Positions 10,677 through 23,040 of a stretch of 64,000 nucleotides of DNA are shown one piece after another (the stretch's first letter is position 1; every line of letters starts with the position of its first letter). Below the pieces are notes generated by a model. The model saw nothing but the letters and a program-made list of their open reading frames with translations. It was not told the origin of the DNA and did not search any database. The translations under genes and the position numbers were made by a program. The DNA comes from Steromphala cineraria. Lineage: Eukaryota > Mollusca > Gastropoda > Trochida > Trochidae. Where the stretch lies: NCBI GenBank assembly GCA_916613615.1, contig OU744725.1, forward strand, positions 53,963,575 to 54,027,574. Reading direction: 5' to 3'.

Positions 10677-11522
10677 ATGAAATCTAACAAGAATGTGCAC
10701 ATCATTCTTGTATGGCGATTTGCATTTTGCAGGCAAGTGCTGGACGATATCGCTGCTTGCTGCACGACGACAAGAGCTACAGAACACGTACAGAGAAGTA
10801 CACAAGATACAGCAATGAACAGAGTTGCAACAGAAACTAACGAGCCAGGAAATGACTCAAGCAACAACAACAAAATATACACAGACATAGAGAATGTTCT
10901 GACAGTTCCACATATTGTTGGTGTGAGTGTAGATGACAATCCGGAACAGATCAATCAGATGGAATCAAGGATAAGAACAGATGACCCAAATGAGGCTCGG
11001 TCTGAAGAAGGGGAAGATGACCAGAGGTGTTCAGATCATGAACATGGTCATATGGACACTGTGAAAAATGAACCTTGCGATGTTCAAACATCTGAGCAAA
11101 GACTATCTGAAAATATTCAGACTTTATCTGAAGGTTCTAAGTCTGATGATGTTCGAAATTCAGCTTTGAGGGACATTCAGATGTCAACAGATATTGGACC
11201 AAATGAGGGTGAAAAGTTAGAAACAGTTCAGACAATATCTGAACATGAACAGTCTGAAGTGGTATCTGAAAGTGATCTAGGTGTTCAATCCTCATCTGCA
11301 TGTGAACAATCTGAAGGTGTTCAGACATCTTCTGATCTGTCTGAATTAGAACCAAAACATAACGATGAACATGATGACATCACTGTACAAAATGACATCG
11401 ATGAACATAAAAACATTGATGAACACAATGACATCGATGAACACAATGACATTGAAGTACACGAAAAGCAATCATCGACCACTGAACATAACGATGGCCA
11501 GTCAGTATCATCACATATGTGA
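10677..11522 (+). CDS. Possible coding exon: acidic low-complexity protein, unidentified
   Basis: 281 codons from ATG 10677 to TGA 11520-11522. It is the longest open frame outside Brachyury and the LINEs. I do not recognise it. The first ~50 residues are mixed (FAFCRQVLDDIAACCTTTRA). The rest is Glu/Asp/Ser/Thr/Gln-rich with loose SE-x-VQT repeats, ending in a six-residue repeat close to NDIDEH (18-bp DNA period, about 11380-11455). No signal peptide or transmembrane segment is evident. A good splice acceptor (TTTGCATTTTGCAG) ends at 10732. This may therefore be a 3'-terminal exon starting at CAAGTGCTGGAC rather than a single-exon gene. The first in-frame stop upstream is at 10617-10619. AATAAA occurs about 600 bp downstream near 12123. 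Low complexity could also keep a non-coding stretch open by chance, so the call is tentative. Confidence 0.4.
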   Translation: MKSNKNVHIILVWRFAFCRQVLDDIAACCTTTRATEHVQRSTQDTAMNRVATETNEPGNDSSNNNKIYTDIENVLTVPHIVGVSVDDNPEQINQMESRIRTDDPNEARSEEGEDDQRCSDHEHGHMDTVKNEPCDVQTSEQRLSENIQTLSEGSKSDDVRNSALRDIQMSTDIGPNEGEKLETVQTISEHEQSEVVSESDLGVQSSSACEQSEGVQTSSDLSELEPKHNDEHDDITVQNDIDEHKNIDEHNDIDEHNDIEVHEKQSSTTEHNDGQSVSSHM

Positions 11523-11713
11523 TTTTACTTTAAGAGAAAATTTGGTCCCGCATAAATATTTCATATAACACCTTCCCTAAAACATTCATGGACAAGTGTT
11601 CTATTTTGAATATTTTAGATCATTATATAGTGCTGTTTGCTTGACATCAAATAGATACTAGATACTAGTTTTTCACCAAATCAAATGGTTTCAAATTGCT
11701 ATTGTAACTTTCA

Positions 11714-11771
11714 AAGGGAGGCAACTAAATGCATATAAGGTCTCAGAGGCTTAATTAGAGTTACCTCCCTT
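11714..11771. mobile_element. Mini inverted-repeat element, AAGGGAGG(C/T)AACT ends
   Basis: Thirteen-base terminal inverted repeats with one mismatch: AAGGGAGGCAACT at 11714-11726 and AGTTACCTCCCTT at 11759-11771, around a 32-bp centre. Confidence 0.5.
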
Positions 11772-13525
11772 ATATGAGAATTTTTCAGGTGTCTACTTTC
11801 CACAAATTGTATCATCGGACGTCAACTCGAAAGTATCATCCTAAATCAGGTTAGATTTATTACACTCAAATGTTTACGCATCTCAGGATCAATTTATTCA
11901 TCATAAATATAATTTCATGTTTAATTTTAGAGAATATGAGCTATGAATTCCATCACTGCTATTTTTCTGAACTATATATTCGTTAAACATTTCGCAAATT
12001 ATCATCATATACAACGACTATTGAAATTATATGTTTATCGACTCTATTTGATTCACATTTTAGTGATTAGAGCCATGAGATGAATGATAAACCGATTCGA
12101 GGACTTAATGATGATAATGATCAATAAATGAATGAATCACATAATAATGATTTATTTTTAGTATGAATGATTTACAAGTAAAATGGACCTGAAAAAATAT
12201 TTTTATGGTATGTCTGTTTTATTGTTTATACTATTTTGATAAATATTTTTAGAATACATTATTTGTTTTGTTATTTTTCTAACTATTTGAATGTTACCTG
12301 TTTTGAATTTTAGTATGATAGTATCAAACGAACGCTTTGTAAGTGTATTTCAATAAACAGATTGACCATATTCCCAAATTGATATATTTAAATTGTCAAT
12401 TCCTAACCTTAACAATATCAAGCGAAATTATTTCGTAAATGATGAAATTTAACATATTTATAGAAATAATTCAAATTAAGATTCAAAGCATTTTTAATTT
12501 TTTATAAAACATTTATGTAAGTTTTAAATATTTTGATAATCACGCATTTTAATTGAAAAACATTTCTGTTTAAATGAAAGATTTACTGCTAAATATAAAT
12601 TTAACAATTTATAAATATTCAATATCTGACTGCCAAAATACTTATAAAGATAAAAATTTGTACGTATTGAAGCTAACCGAATTCACACGATTTAATTTTA
12701 AAGAATTTAGTTATATTCGCTCTGTTAGTTACAGTTAGTATTGCTATTCTCTCCACAAGCAGACTGATGCCGTTTATACAAAATCCTAGATTTTCGACAA
12801 AAACACTTTGGTGACGAAACAACCTAACATCCTCCTGTGACATAAAGTTGACCAAACCGTATAATAGTTACACGGAGTCGTTAGTAAATTGTAACCACTA
12901 AAGTGTTTCCTTGTTTTAGTAGCGTGCTAAGCAACTTTAATTCGTTAAACAAGTGCTATTGTGTCCTCAAAAATAATTCATTGTGTTTATACATCTTTGT
13001 TGGTTCTTTAATTTATATAGAATAATTTGTTGAACAAAAAATTCAGATTTAAAATACGATTTTTTTATACTAGCAAATCTTAGCATTTTTGTCATGAAGT
13101 TTATTTATTGTCTTGGTAAAATTGTGTCCGGTACATTTATAATGATTACATTTGGATTTTTATTATTGAAGGCGCATTTTTCATTTATATATTAAAAGAA
13201 CCTTCATTTGATCAAATAGAATTATATTAAAACATGGATAATGCTGCGACACCACAAGGGTATCATAATATTTTTCTAACTTGAAATCTTGGAAATATTT
13301 CGCGCAGGAATTAAATTTGTAACATTGAAATCTTGAACAAAAAATCAGAAAATCTTTATCTTAATGATAATTATTCATTAGGCTAGTGTAAAATCAATGT
13401 GTTTCTTACAAAAATAAAATATTGAAAAGCAATTTCTTCTTTTCAAATGTTCTTTCGATTAAATTCATTGTTACTATTTCTAAACGTAATCTAATTTTTT
13501 TTGTCCCTTTTCAAAAAGCGATGTC

Positions 13526-13779
13526 TTGTATTTAAATGAAATTGAATTGATTAAATCAACTTCACTCTGACAGAATCAACTATTACAATATATCATTTAC
13601 ATAGCATGTTTTTCCTACCGTCTCTAACATATAAAACCATAGATTTTGTATTGTATTTAAATGAAGTTGAATTAATCGATTAAATCAACTTCACACTGAC
13701 TGAATCAACTATTACAATATATCATTTACATAGTATGTTTTTCCTACCGTCTCTTACATATAAAACCATAGATTTTGTA
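13526..13779. repeat. Tandem duplication of a ~127-bp unit
   Basis: Unit 1 13526-13650 and unit 2 13651-13779 start TTGTATTTAAATGAA and end AAAACCATAGATTTTGTA. They differ at only a few positions plus one 4-bp indel, so the event is fairly recent. Confidence 0.92.
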
Positions 13780-15719
13780 AAAGACAATATCCATCTATCT
13801 CATCCTTATTCAGTTATCAATGACATCCATTTTGTACGGACACAAGTATTTCCAAAATATTCATTCTTTTTATTTTTGTCTAAAAAAAGATTGCTGTCAA
13901 CTTATCTAAGTAAGAACACACTTTTCATAGTTCCTTAAAAATGACAATTTATTCATATCAGGGTTTTTAACCTTTTGATTAATTTTATTGAATTTGCTGA
14001 TGATATAAATGATATAGATCTATATTCTAAACATACAAAATAAACATTTGAGCGTGGAATAGATGGTTATTGTAAATCATAAATAGAAAATCTAAACTTA
14101 AAATTTGAAAGTTATCTTTATTATTATACGGTCAATTTATGTTATTAAAAGTTCTTATATATAGTTCTGACTATACTAAATGAAATTTAATGATAGATGA
14201 ATTCAATTGTCTACTTTTTAAGAAACATATATAAATGGTCTGTAAACAGTTAATCTTTTCAACAATATAAGTTTTAAGTGGAAACACAACTCTTTTTTAG
14301 TAATTACAATTTCGTAAAGGAATTCTTTTTTCGAAAATAATTAAAATTATTTTTACGGCTTGTGTTTTATCAAATCTTCAATATGTTTCATTTGTAACAT
14401 TTATAAAGTTAAGTTATTCTAAAAATAATTTTATCAAATTGTTTTTATAAAAGTTAACTGTATCTACGTCATTAAGATGTTTACTACATTTCATTGTCGG
14501 TTTTAAAATTGTTATTTGAATTTTAGAAAGGGGTTCCTTTCGTTTTCACTAAAACTGTATATCTGTTCCAAGAACCATCAAATTCAATGATACACTTTAC
14601 CGACCACTTTTGTTATAAAGCATAAATCCCGATTTCGATTCTTAAGTTCTTTTGAAAAATTGTAAAAAATAAAGAAAAAACTGTGCCTTGACAGTTATGA
14701 CTGTAAAGCTTTCCATAAACTTTTTAATCAGTTGAATGTTTTTTTAAGTAATTTCTGTCTTTAAATTATTAAAATTATTACGTTTACCTTTCTTTACTAA
14801 TTGAGTATATTATACATAACGTATAATAGTAAAATAAGACGCTACAATGAAACATAATTATTTGAATTGGCGATATCTAATCGATTCGATATCTTTGATA
14901 CATGTATTTTGTTAGTGTCATTCGTATTTTAAAAAATCTGCATACTTCAGTGTATAAAATAGATTGGAAACCTAGCCTGTCCTGAAAATTAATTGATCCA
15001 TTCCTTAGCGGAAAATAACGAAAACTTTTAAAAAGTTACCAGTCCTGACCAAAAAGTAGCAAGTCAGGGACTGGCGGATGGGCTTTATCTTAAACACTGC
15101 ATACTTGTAATTCTTAAAAGAATACATTTATTTTTTGATAAAATATGTTTGGATTATGAAAATGAATTGAATCTTTGAAAGATCGACCTGTACCATACGA
15201 TTACATAATACATTCTTACCAATGACATGGAATATATCCTATTGAAATTTACATTTAATTCGTTAATTAAAAAAGATATGTATACACTTCAAAGAAAAAA
15301 TACACCACATTTAAAATAATAATAATTAAAAGTTTTGCCTAAAACTTTAAAAGAACATTGGGCTAAAATTGAACAATGACAGTTTTTATACCAAAGCATC
15401 TTTAATTTTGAAAATGAAATGTCGTCTCTTTGTTACGAGTTAATACTGGTGTGAAATGTGCCATCTGTGCAATGGACATGACATCTTGTAGATTTCAAGA
15501 AATGGACAATGCTCATATTTGTGGATTATTTGAAGACATTCCATTAAAAGCATGAACATCTCAACTAATGATCAGGGCTGTAACGCTACGTGTATTTTAA
15601 ATACTCTTTTAACAAGAACGCCAGATGTAGCGTTTTCGTAAAAACCCATTAAACATATAATGATTGTGATATTCAACTGTTTTATATGCCATTCGTCATA
15701 ATAAATGTTTGCAAAGGTT

Positions 15720-16150
15720 TCAGAAAACTCCCTCCTTCTCTCCCCCTTTTCTCTCCGTCTGTCCCTCAAGCTCTATCTCCTCATCCCCTCATCCCGAACC
15801 CACTCACCCCCCCCCCCCCCCCCACTTCTATCCCCCACTCTCCTTCGCTCTCCGTCTGTTCCTCCAGCTCTACCCCCTCACTCCTGATCCTCCCCCTTCT
15901 ACCCCCGTTCACGTCCTTCTATGTCCGTCTGTCCCTCCAGCTCTACCCCTCACCCCCTCACCCCTCCACTTCTACCCCGTCCCCCTCCTTCTATGTCCGT
16001 CTGTCCCTCCAGCTCTACCCCTCACTCCTCCCCCTTCTACCCCATCCACCTCCTTCTGTTCCTCCAGTTTTTACCCCCTCATCCCTCACTCCTCACCCAT
16101 CCCCTTCTTCCCCTGCCCCCTCACCCCTTCTACCCCCATCATCGTCACCC
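15720..16150. repeat. Pyrimidine-rich minisatellite, ~65-bp unit
   Basis: About 430 bp of C/T on the plus strand. It has repeats of TCCGTCTGTCCCTCCAGCTC followed by TACCCC-rich spacers, and includes C17 at 15807-15823. Several overlapping plus-strand frames (Pro/Ser-rich) are open only because of this composition and are not called as genes. Confidence 0.85.
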
Positions 16151-16499
16151 TATGAGGACAGTCATTTCCAGCGTCCAAATCCTCCCAGCCTACCTTTTGT
16201 CCCAAACTCTCCAATTTGCCTCATCGTGCGAGGTAGTATTTTGCGAACGTGAAGAGGAACAGTGGTTTGTAGAGGCTCTCGTGGCTGGGTAAACGTTATT
16301 ACGGCCTCTTCAGTTTCGAGGTGTTTAACTTCTTCAGAAAAGCCCATGGATCCCGTTCTGTAGAAGGGCTCATTATGCAAGTGCGTGCAATTAGCTGGTA
16401 GCGTGAATGGGAAGGGCGGGGCGGTCTAAAGACGCTGCTTCACCTGCTCAAATACCTCACATCGTCCCCTCACACCTTGACAATACAGCCCCAGCGACA

Positions 16500-17560
16500 A
16501 GATACCCTCCACATCTCTACAGCATGTATAGAGACATATATATTGTACAGAGCGTGGGGGGTAGAGAGAAGACCCTTGTCGGCTCCTAGCTACAAACAGG
16601 CTTGTACAATTGAGCATGAACTGATAGTTTTGGACACGACGATGTTACATCAATTCATATTGATATTTGCTCTGAAATATACTTGCTGGAGATAAATAAC
16701 GAACGGTGTGACATATATTGAACAGAGAGTGGGGGTAGAGAGAAGACCTTTGTCAGCTCCTAGCTGCAAACAGACTGTACAATTGAGCATGGACTGATAG
16801 TTTTGGACACGATGTTGTTATATCAATTCATATTGATATTTTCTCTGCAACATACTTGATTTAGATAAATTATAGCTATTGTACAGAGCGTTAGGGGTAG
16901 AGAGAAGATCCCTGTCGGCTCCTAGCTGCAAACAGACTGTACAATATAGCATGGACTGATAGTTTTGGACACGACGATGTTACATCAATTCATATTGATA
17001 TTTTCTCTGCAACATACTTGCTGTAGATAAATTATAACTATTGTACAGAGCGTGCACCCTTGTCAGCTCCTAGCTGCAAACTGACATTTACATAATGGAG
17101 CATGGACTGATAGTTTTGGACACGACGATGTTACAATAATTCTTATTGATTTTTGCTTGCATAAATACTTGCTGGAGATAAATAACGATATTGTACAGAG
17201 CGTTAGGGGTTGCGAGAAGACCCTTGTCGGCTCCTATATCTGCAACCAAACGTGTACAATGGAGTATGAACTGATAGTTTTGGACACGACGATGTTACAT
17301 CAATTCTTATTGATATTTGCCCTGAAATACACACCCTGGTGATAAGAAAAACAAACGTTGTGATTGATAATATATAGAGCTCCAGGAGGTGGTGGCGTGT
17401 GTGTCTTGTGGGGGGGGGGGGGGGGTTGGGATAGAGAGAGGACCTTTGTCACCTCATGACTGCAAACACACTTGGAGCATATAGTTTTCACGAAAGCGAT
17501 AGTTTTTGTCATAATCATGTTAAATTTATACATATTGATATTCGCGATTCTGTAACATAT
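16500..17560. repeat. Tandem array of ~165-bp units (6 copies)
   Basis: Each unit has TATTGTACAGAGCG, GGGGTAGAGAGAAGACC, GGCTCCTAGCTGCAAAC and ACTGATAGTTTTGGACACGA in order. The GCTCCTAGCTGCAAAC landmark recurs near 16580, 16755, 16917, 17065, 17230 and (diverged) 17450. The fourth unit lacks the GTAGAGAGAAGA segment. G16 at 17410-17425 lies in the last, diverged unit. Confidence 0.85.
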
Positions 17561-18283
17561 TATTGAGAGCAATGACGTGTAGTGTGATAGGATGAAATTT
17601 TATCTAGGCTTCACATAGACAGCATTCAGTTGAGCAGAGTTGTTGGGAGACGATATATATTCTATTATTCTCTGTAGCATATTTGCTTTAGGGAGACACT
17701 TATGATATGACTTAATTCTGATACCAAGACCACTACAACATGTTCACTGGGGTAGATAGTGTAGTTTGATTTGTAAAAACGAGTGTAAGTGCTCTAAGTG
17801 AACTATTTCAAAATTATATATTAAATTATACAACAACTATCTTCAGATTCGTATAAAGAATTCGTATTTGTACTGTATCTGAGTTTCCAAATCGATTTAT
17901 AAATCATCATTATATCAATTGGGTTTCCATTGTATAAACACTCCAACAAAACACTAATTGAACAATTTGTTGCTAATCATTCACTGTCAATTCTGCTGGT
18001 TGCTTTATCATTCCAATTTTCTACATAGGTGATGTCGATTGTGAATTATACTGTGAAACTACCTTAGTATTATCATTTTTCGAGAATTTTGCAAAAACAC
18101 ATATGATGGCATCTTCTAATGCACCATTTCACAGGACTGACAAAACACACACATCTATGACATGATATCGATCACCTGTAAAATGTTATGACGTTATTAA
18201 TTTGATAACGTTATATTGCTACAACATCACTTGTTTTGGGAACAGTACTATTGTGCATACACATACTAATGAAATATCATCTG

Positions 18284-18629
18284 GTAAGGAAATTCATGTC
18301 ACAATAATGGTATCAATGACATAATAGAACAAATTTTAGTAAACTTGTTTTTCACTTACGATAAAAATAATATTGTTTCAATTATTAAATCCGTCTTAAA
18401 ATATCTTTAAAGAAGGCAGCAAGCAGGGTTAGTTTGACATGTTAGTCATTTTGATAAGGAAATTCATGTAACAACAATGGTATCAATGAAAAGAGCATTT
18501 TTAGCAAACTTGTGTTTAACTTACTATAAAAATCATATTCTTTCAATTATTAAATCCGTATTAAAATATCTTTAAAGAAAGCGGTAAGCAAGGGTGTGAC
18601 AAAGTCCGGGTTAGTTTGACATGTCAGTC
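18284..18629. repeat. Tandem duplication of a ~170-bp unit
   Basis: Unit 1 18284-18447 and unit 2 18455-18629 both start TAAGGAAATTCATGT and end in TTAGTTTGACATGT(T/C)AGTC. Unit 2 carries a short insertion including GTGACAAAGTCCGG. Confidence 0.85.
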
Positions 18630-20820
18630 TGATGTAGAGGAGGCGGAGGGGGAGAACGTTACGGGGTGTCCCCCTTGAAATTGGCCTTCCTCATATCATC
18701 ACCACGGCTGTCAATAACAGTCCTCCCTATGACAGGCTACAAAAGACGAGATTACCCACAACTTAAAACTGACAGGATTCTAGGTAGGGCCGCAATTCAG
18801 TGTCTAAACCAAATCTCCAGTATATTACTTATTTGTGTGTTTCATTTCAACTTGAAGAAAAGTCTATTTCATCTTTATATTGGAGACGGGTATAGCCTTA
18901 CGCGTGCCGATACCTTCATCAAGCAATAAAGTGGAGCATTGTGAATGTGTTAACTGAATATAGAGGACTTCAAAGCAGAGGTGAGGGTATGCTTTGATAA
19001 CTGCGGCGAAGGGTAGCCGTGACTGCCGTCAGTACCTGCCGTATAAAGACCCGGCAAGACAGTTTACAAGCCTTCCCCACCCTTAATAGCCACGTTTCAT
19101 AGCCAAAATTTTATGTACTGTGCGATTAGAAGTCGGATCAAAAGATCTAGGAACATAAAGACGGGAAGATGTCTACACCTTAGTCGGGTGAGTCTGTAGC
19201 CGGGTTAGAATAAGTCCGGGTGCGTCACAAGGCAGGTGTCTTGTTACAATTGGCTGGAAACACGTGCGGTCATTGGTCATTTCGGACATATGTCAAGGGT
19301 CAGTTTACTTCATTTAAGCCACTGACACCTGTTTAATACATATCGGACTGGTCAGAAGTCCAGTTTAGTTGGTGGGAGTGAAAGTTCTGATGGTAATCTA
19401 GATTCATATGGAGACAATTAACAGTTGTCATGGTGTTCAGATCTTCAGATTGTTGTTGCAACATTTGGAACAGCTATCAGACTGATTTCTTATCAATGGA
19501 AGAGAAATTCAATCTTCTTGATGGGTTGTCTGCACACGTTGGTTAACATAAGCGTGAAGATCCATACATCACTTTCTCCAATTAACATGTTACAGTAATC
19601 ACGGCAGTCGATGACCAAATATTGAATTCCATTGAAGAAGAAAACAGATTGAATGATTCGGTTGATAATTCCTTATGTCTCCTTGATTAAACACGTGGGT
19701 TTGAAATTAAGAATCTTCTTCCCCAGTGAAAAAGTTATTAACTACGAAACACTCTCTGAAAGATAACGTTATTTTTTAAATTTCTATTAACACGTCAATT
19801 TTATAAGACATTAAAACATGAGAAAACTGATACGAAAACCTCATGAAACTTGCTATTTGCTGTATGATAGAATAACCCTTAAACTGTTTGCCCGATTTCG
19901 AAAGTCGGGTTGGGTAACAGGAAACATATAATCAATTCCTGAATGCCAGAAGATTCTTTTCTTCAGCAAGCTGTGTTTGTGGTTGTTTAGTCCCATATTA
20001 CCCCAAGGTGTTAATACACACATGTAAATTAAAACTCGGGAGAAACACTTCATTTTTGATGCACTATTTGTTGTGGAGTGGTAAGGCCGCGGCGGAGGGC
20101 GTGTTATCATGATTGTGTCAGTCCGCCATGAAAGAGAACACGGTTCGATGGGAGCTCGTGAAGTCACGTGACCAACCTGACACCTATCTGGCAAACGATA
20201 GCGAGGTTTCAATGTACCACCAACAAGCTACGAATCAAATACAGAGTGGCAAAATTACACTATAAACCGTCTCGTGCAAACAGGTAGCGTTTTAAACGTC
20301 AGTCACAGAGTATAATTAGAAGGTCCTAAATCGGTTATAATTTCAAGTACCTTCGCTTTATCCCAATTCATCAAAAGGAGATAACAATTCATGAGAATTT
20401 TACAAGTTAACAAATAGCAAACTTTCGAAAACAGACAAATAAACTTCCAAGCACTTTTTATGTAATTTTCATTGGGGACCACCTTTCATCAAAAGGAAAA
20501 TGTTAATTTTGGCAAAAGTAATCTTGTTTACTTATCCAGGTCTCAAAGTATGATATGTTTTCTTAATAACAGAAGAAGGTTTTTGGGTATAGAGTCTTGT
20601 CAAGTAGGATTCCGTTAGACTTACTCTTAAGCCGATAGTTATACATGCTGCTGGCGAGTAGAATTGAAACCTCCATTTATTGAATATGAAAGGGGGCTGC
20701 ATTGACATTTTTCCGGGTGTTTGAAAGAAACCGGCTTAGTCAGTTTAAATTGTTCATCACCTACACGATGTCTCCTATTTTCACAACTCCCTTTGAAGTG
20801 ATCCCTCTCTTTGCCTCCCT
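18630..20820. other. Mixed-composition stretch, no gene recognised
   Basis: GC-richer than its neighbours around 18600-19330 and 20080-20200. An open frame of 119 codons on the minus strand (19853-20212) has no recognisable motif or splice context. No transposon ends were identified. Confidence 0.5.
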
Positions 20821-20880
20821 CGGAGATTTATTACACCTACCACTGCCTTTGTAAGCTATACAAGCCCTTATTGGAACATG

Positions 20881-21375
20881 GAACACGAATATACTTTAAA
20901 TGAAAGAGTTTGTTATGCAGTCAGACCTCGATAATCCGTCCACCGATAATCCGAATCCCACGGTAGCCAACGGTAACCAAACTAATCTGTAATTTTTTTA
21001 ACGCTGTTGAAGACGAATGTCATGTTATATTTTATTGTCCCTGTTATACGGACCTAAGGCAAGGACTTTTATCGAAATGTGATGAAATATATCCTGGTTT
21101 TATGTATTTTAATGATATTGACAAATTTAAATTCATCACGTCCTGCCCAGAGATAGTTTAAACTGTTGCCAAAATCTGCAGGTTAATTTTAGAAAGACGG
21201 AAATTAGTTTTAAGCAAAAGTTGTTTTTATCATGTATTTACTCTTATCATATATATTATATGTATAGTCTCTAATAACCCTGTACGGGTGGCTTTTAACT
21301 ATGTTTTATTTTGTTTATATACTTCTGTACTTTTAAAGAGGTGAGACTTTAATAACATATCTGTCTGTCTGTCTG
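20881..21375 (+). mobile_element. 5'-truncated LINE inserted in a duplicated unit
   Basis: It encodes TLNERVCY before and NAVEDECHVIFYCPCYTDLR after a small nested element: the same LINE C-terminus as at 4105-5107. The frame then has an internal stop near 21160. The 3' end is GGTGAGACTTTAATAACATAT followed by (CTGT)n at 21361-21375. Unit 2 of the host repeat provides the uninserted site (GGAACATG|TATCGA), so both ends are exact. Confidence 0.85.
20918..20989. mobile_element. pogo/Tigger-like terminal fragment nested in the LINE
   Basis: The 72-bp CAG...CTG segment opens with CAGTCAGACCTCGATAATCC and repeats GATAATCCG. This resembles the CAGT-x-x-ACCTCGATTATCCG termini of pogo/Tigger elements, which duplicate TA; TA lies immediately right (20990-20991) and near the left end. 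It interrupts the LINE frame exactly where the neighbouring LINE copy continues. Confidence 0.6.
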
Positions 21376-21434
21376 TATCGATTAGTAACAACCATCGTCT
21401 TGCCATCATGCTTAATTGATCAAATTTCGTTTAT

Positions 21435-21460
21435 GAAGAAGACGAAGAAGAAGAAGAAAA
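21435..21460. repeat. (GAA)n microsatellite
   Basis: Imperfect GAA run adjoining, on the minus strand, the sequence GTGACACTTTAATAAA, a LINE/SINE-like 3' end. Confidence 0.85.
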
Positions 21461-22193
21461 GTATTTTTATTAAAGTGTCACATGTTACAATTGTAAAATA
21501 AATAAATACATTTATATTACAGGGAAATTTATAATAACACCTACCCCGGCTTTTGTCAGCTATACAAGCCCTTATTGGAACATGTATCGAGTAGTAACAA
21601 CCATCGTCTTACTATCATTCTTAATTGATAAATTGTCGTTTATGAAGAAGAAGAAGATTATTTTTGAGTGGTACATGTTACAATTATAAAATATATACAT
21701 ACATTTATATAACAAGGAGATTTATTATACCTACCCCTTCCCTTGTCAGCTATACAAGCCCTTAATCGAACACGTATAGAATATTTTATTTTATTGTAAG
21801 GTTGATGAAACAACACTGATAATTTTAATCATTTCGCTCAATGCCAAAGGAAATCCCTTTAAATGCATTGTACTTTCAACAACAAATGGCCAGGGATAAT
21901 ATTTATATAGTGTAGCAGTATTTAAAATCAAATGAACCAGTAATACAGAGTTAGTAAGGGTCTCATTATGCCATTTTAGATTTAGATTTTATTAGTTATC
22001 TTTTCCGTCATATCATACAGTTCCCTTACAAAAGTCTGTTACACTGTTTATTAATTCCTACATAATTTCATCATTTTCGGAAAACTTTAAGTGGTCACCA
22101 TTTCTTAACAACAAAAATCAAACATTTTGCATGAATTTTTTTTAATGGATCATATTATTTACATTACATAAATAAAGGATAGAAATGTGACAT

Positions 22194-22266
22194 GCAAGAA
22201 CAAAATCTGACATTTCATAATGTAGGAGTCAAACTTCGAAATGTCGGATTTTGTTCTTTTGCATTT
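22194..22266. repeat. Imperfect hairpin, ~25-bp arms
   Basis: ATGCAAGAACAAAATCTGAC opposite GTCGGATTTTGTTCTTTTGC, separated by about 25 bp. Probably a small foldback element. Confidence 0.6.
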
Positions 22267-23040
22267 TTTTAAATTGGAAGATTATTCGGTCAAAATTATC
22301 ATTGGTCAATCAATTCTTTGATACATCGCACGTTGATAAAAGTTTCGATGTGTCACTTTATGAGATAAATTGATCTGTTTTACATTTTTGACTCCAGTGT
22401 TGCTTGAATCCTTTCCAATTACGTTACTGTAGAACTATGAGCATCCACTTAATTATGTGATGAGAAAATTATGTTCTTTCACCTACTACAAATTTCATAA
22501 CCTTTTGTTCAATACTGATTGAATGAGTCGAACTTGTACGATCACCATATAACATGATATTTGCTCTAATATTCAAAGTAATGAAACAAACTTTAATTAA
22601 GCAGCTGTGTCGATTTAATTCTCAGCTTCTTACCAATTAATTGCATGATAAGAAGAAATTTTATATTATTGCCTAAAATATGTTTTATGTACTTTATAGC
22701 TGGATGGGCATTGTTGTTAAAAGTCAGGCTAAAAGTCACAAATATGAAATATGAAAAATATACGCTCATTTATTACAACATCAAATGAAGCATCCATGTA
22801 CGAAAACGTGCTAGCATATTGGTGTTACTTATATATGTTTGTGATAAACAAATCACCATTTTGGGGGGTATATCAAACCAAACATTTTTTCAAAATTATG
22901 TTATCAACCTAACCTATATTTACATGTTGTGTTTGCTGTCATGATACACATTATTTTGTCAAAATATACAATTAAAATAGATCAATTCTGAAATGAGATA
23001 GCTTTTAAGTGTTGAATTTAAGACTTCGTCGTTGATAGTC

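Larger units (their letters stand above)
11523..15700. other. AT-rich stretch with no gene recognised
   Basis: Very AT-rich, with no open frame above ~70 codons and no RNA gene. It contains the small element at 11714 and the tandem duplication at 13526-13779. Confidence 0.6.
20823..21785. repeat. Triplicated ~194-bp unit, first copy split by an insertion
   Basis: Unit 1 is 20823-20880 plus 21376-21522, unit 2 is 21523-21716, and the partial unit 3 is 21717-21785. Shared landmarks are GAGATTTATTA, GTCAGCTATACAAGCCCTTA, AGTAACAACCATCGTCTT and TTTATGAAGAAGA. Confidence 0.8.

Noticed and set aside
10574..10954. 126-codon minus-strand frame
   Set aside because: Antisense overlap of the possible acidic-protein exon, with no independent support.
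15686..16292. Overlapping Pro/Ser-rich open frames of up to 188 codons on the plus strand
   Set aside because: All three frames are open because the DNA is a C/T-rich minisatellite with few stop codons; the translated repeats follow the DNA period and no domain is seen.
20139..20152. GGTTCGATGGG considered as a tRNA B box
   Set aside because: No A box, acceptor stem or cloverleaf partner could be found at suitable spacing.
19853..20212. 119-codon minus-strand frame
   Set aside because: No motif, no splice signals, no repeat of family features; likely a chance frame in a GC-richer patch.
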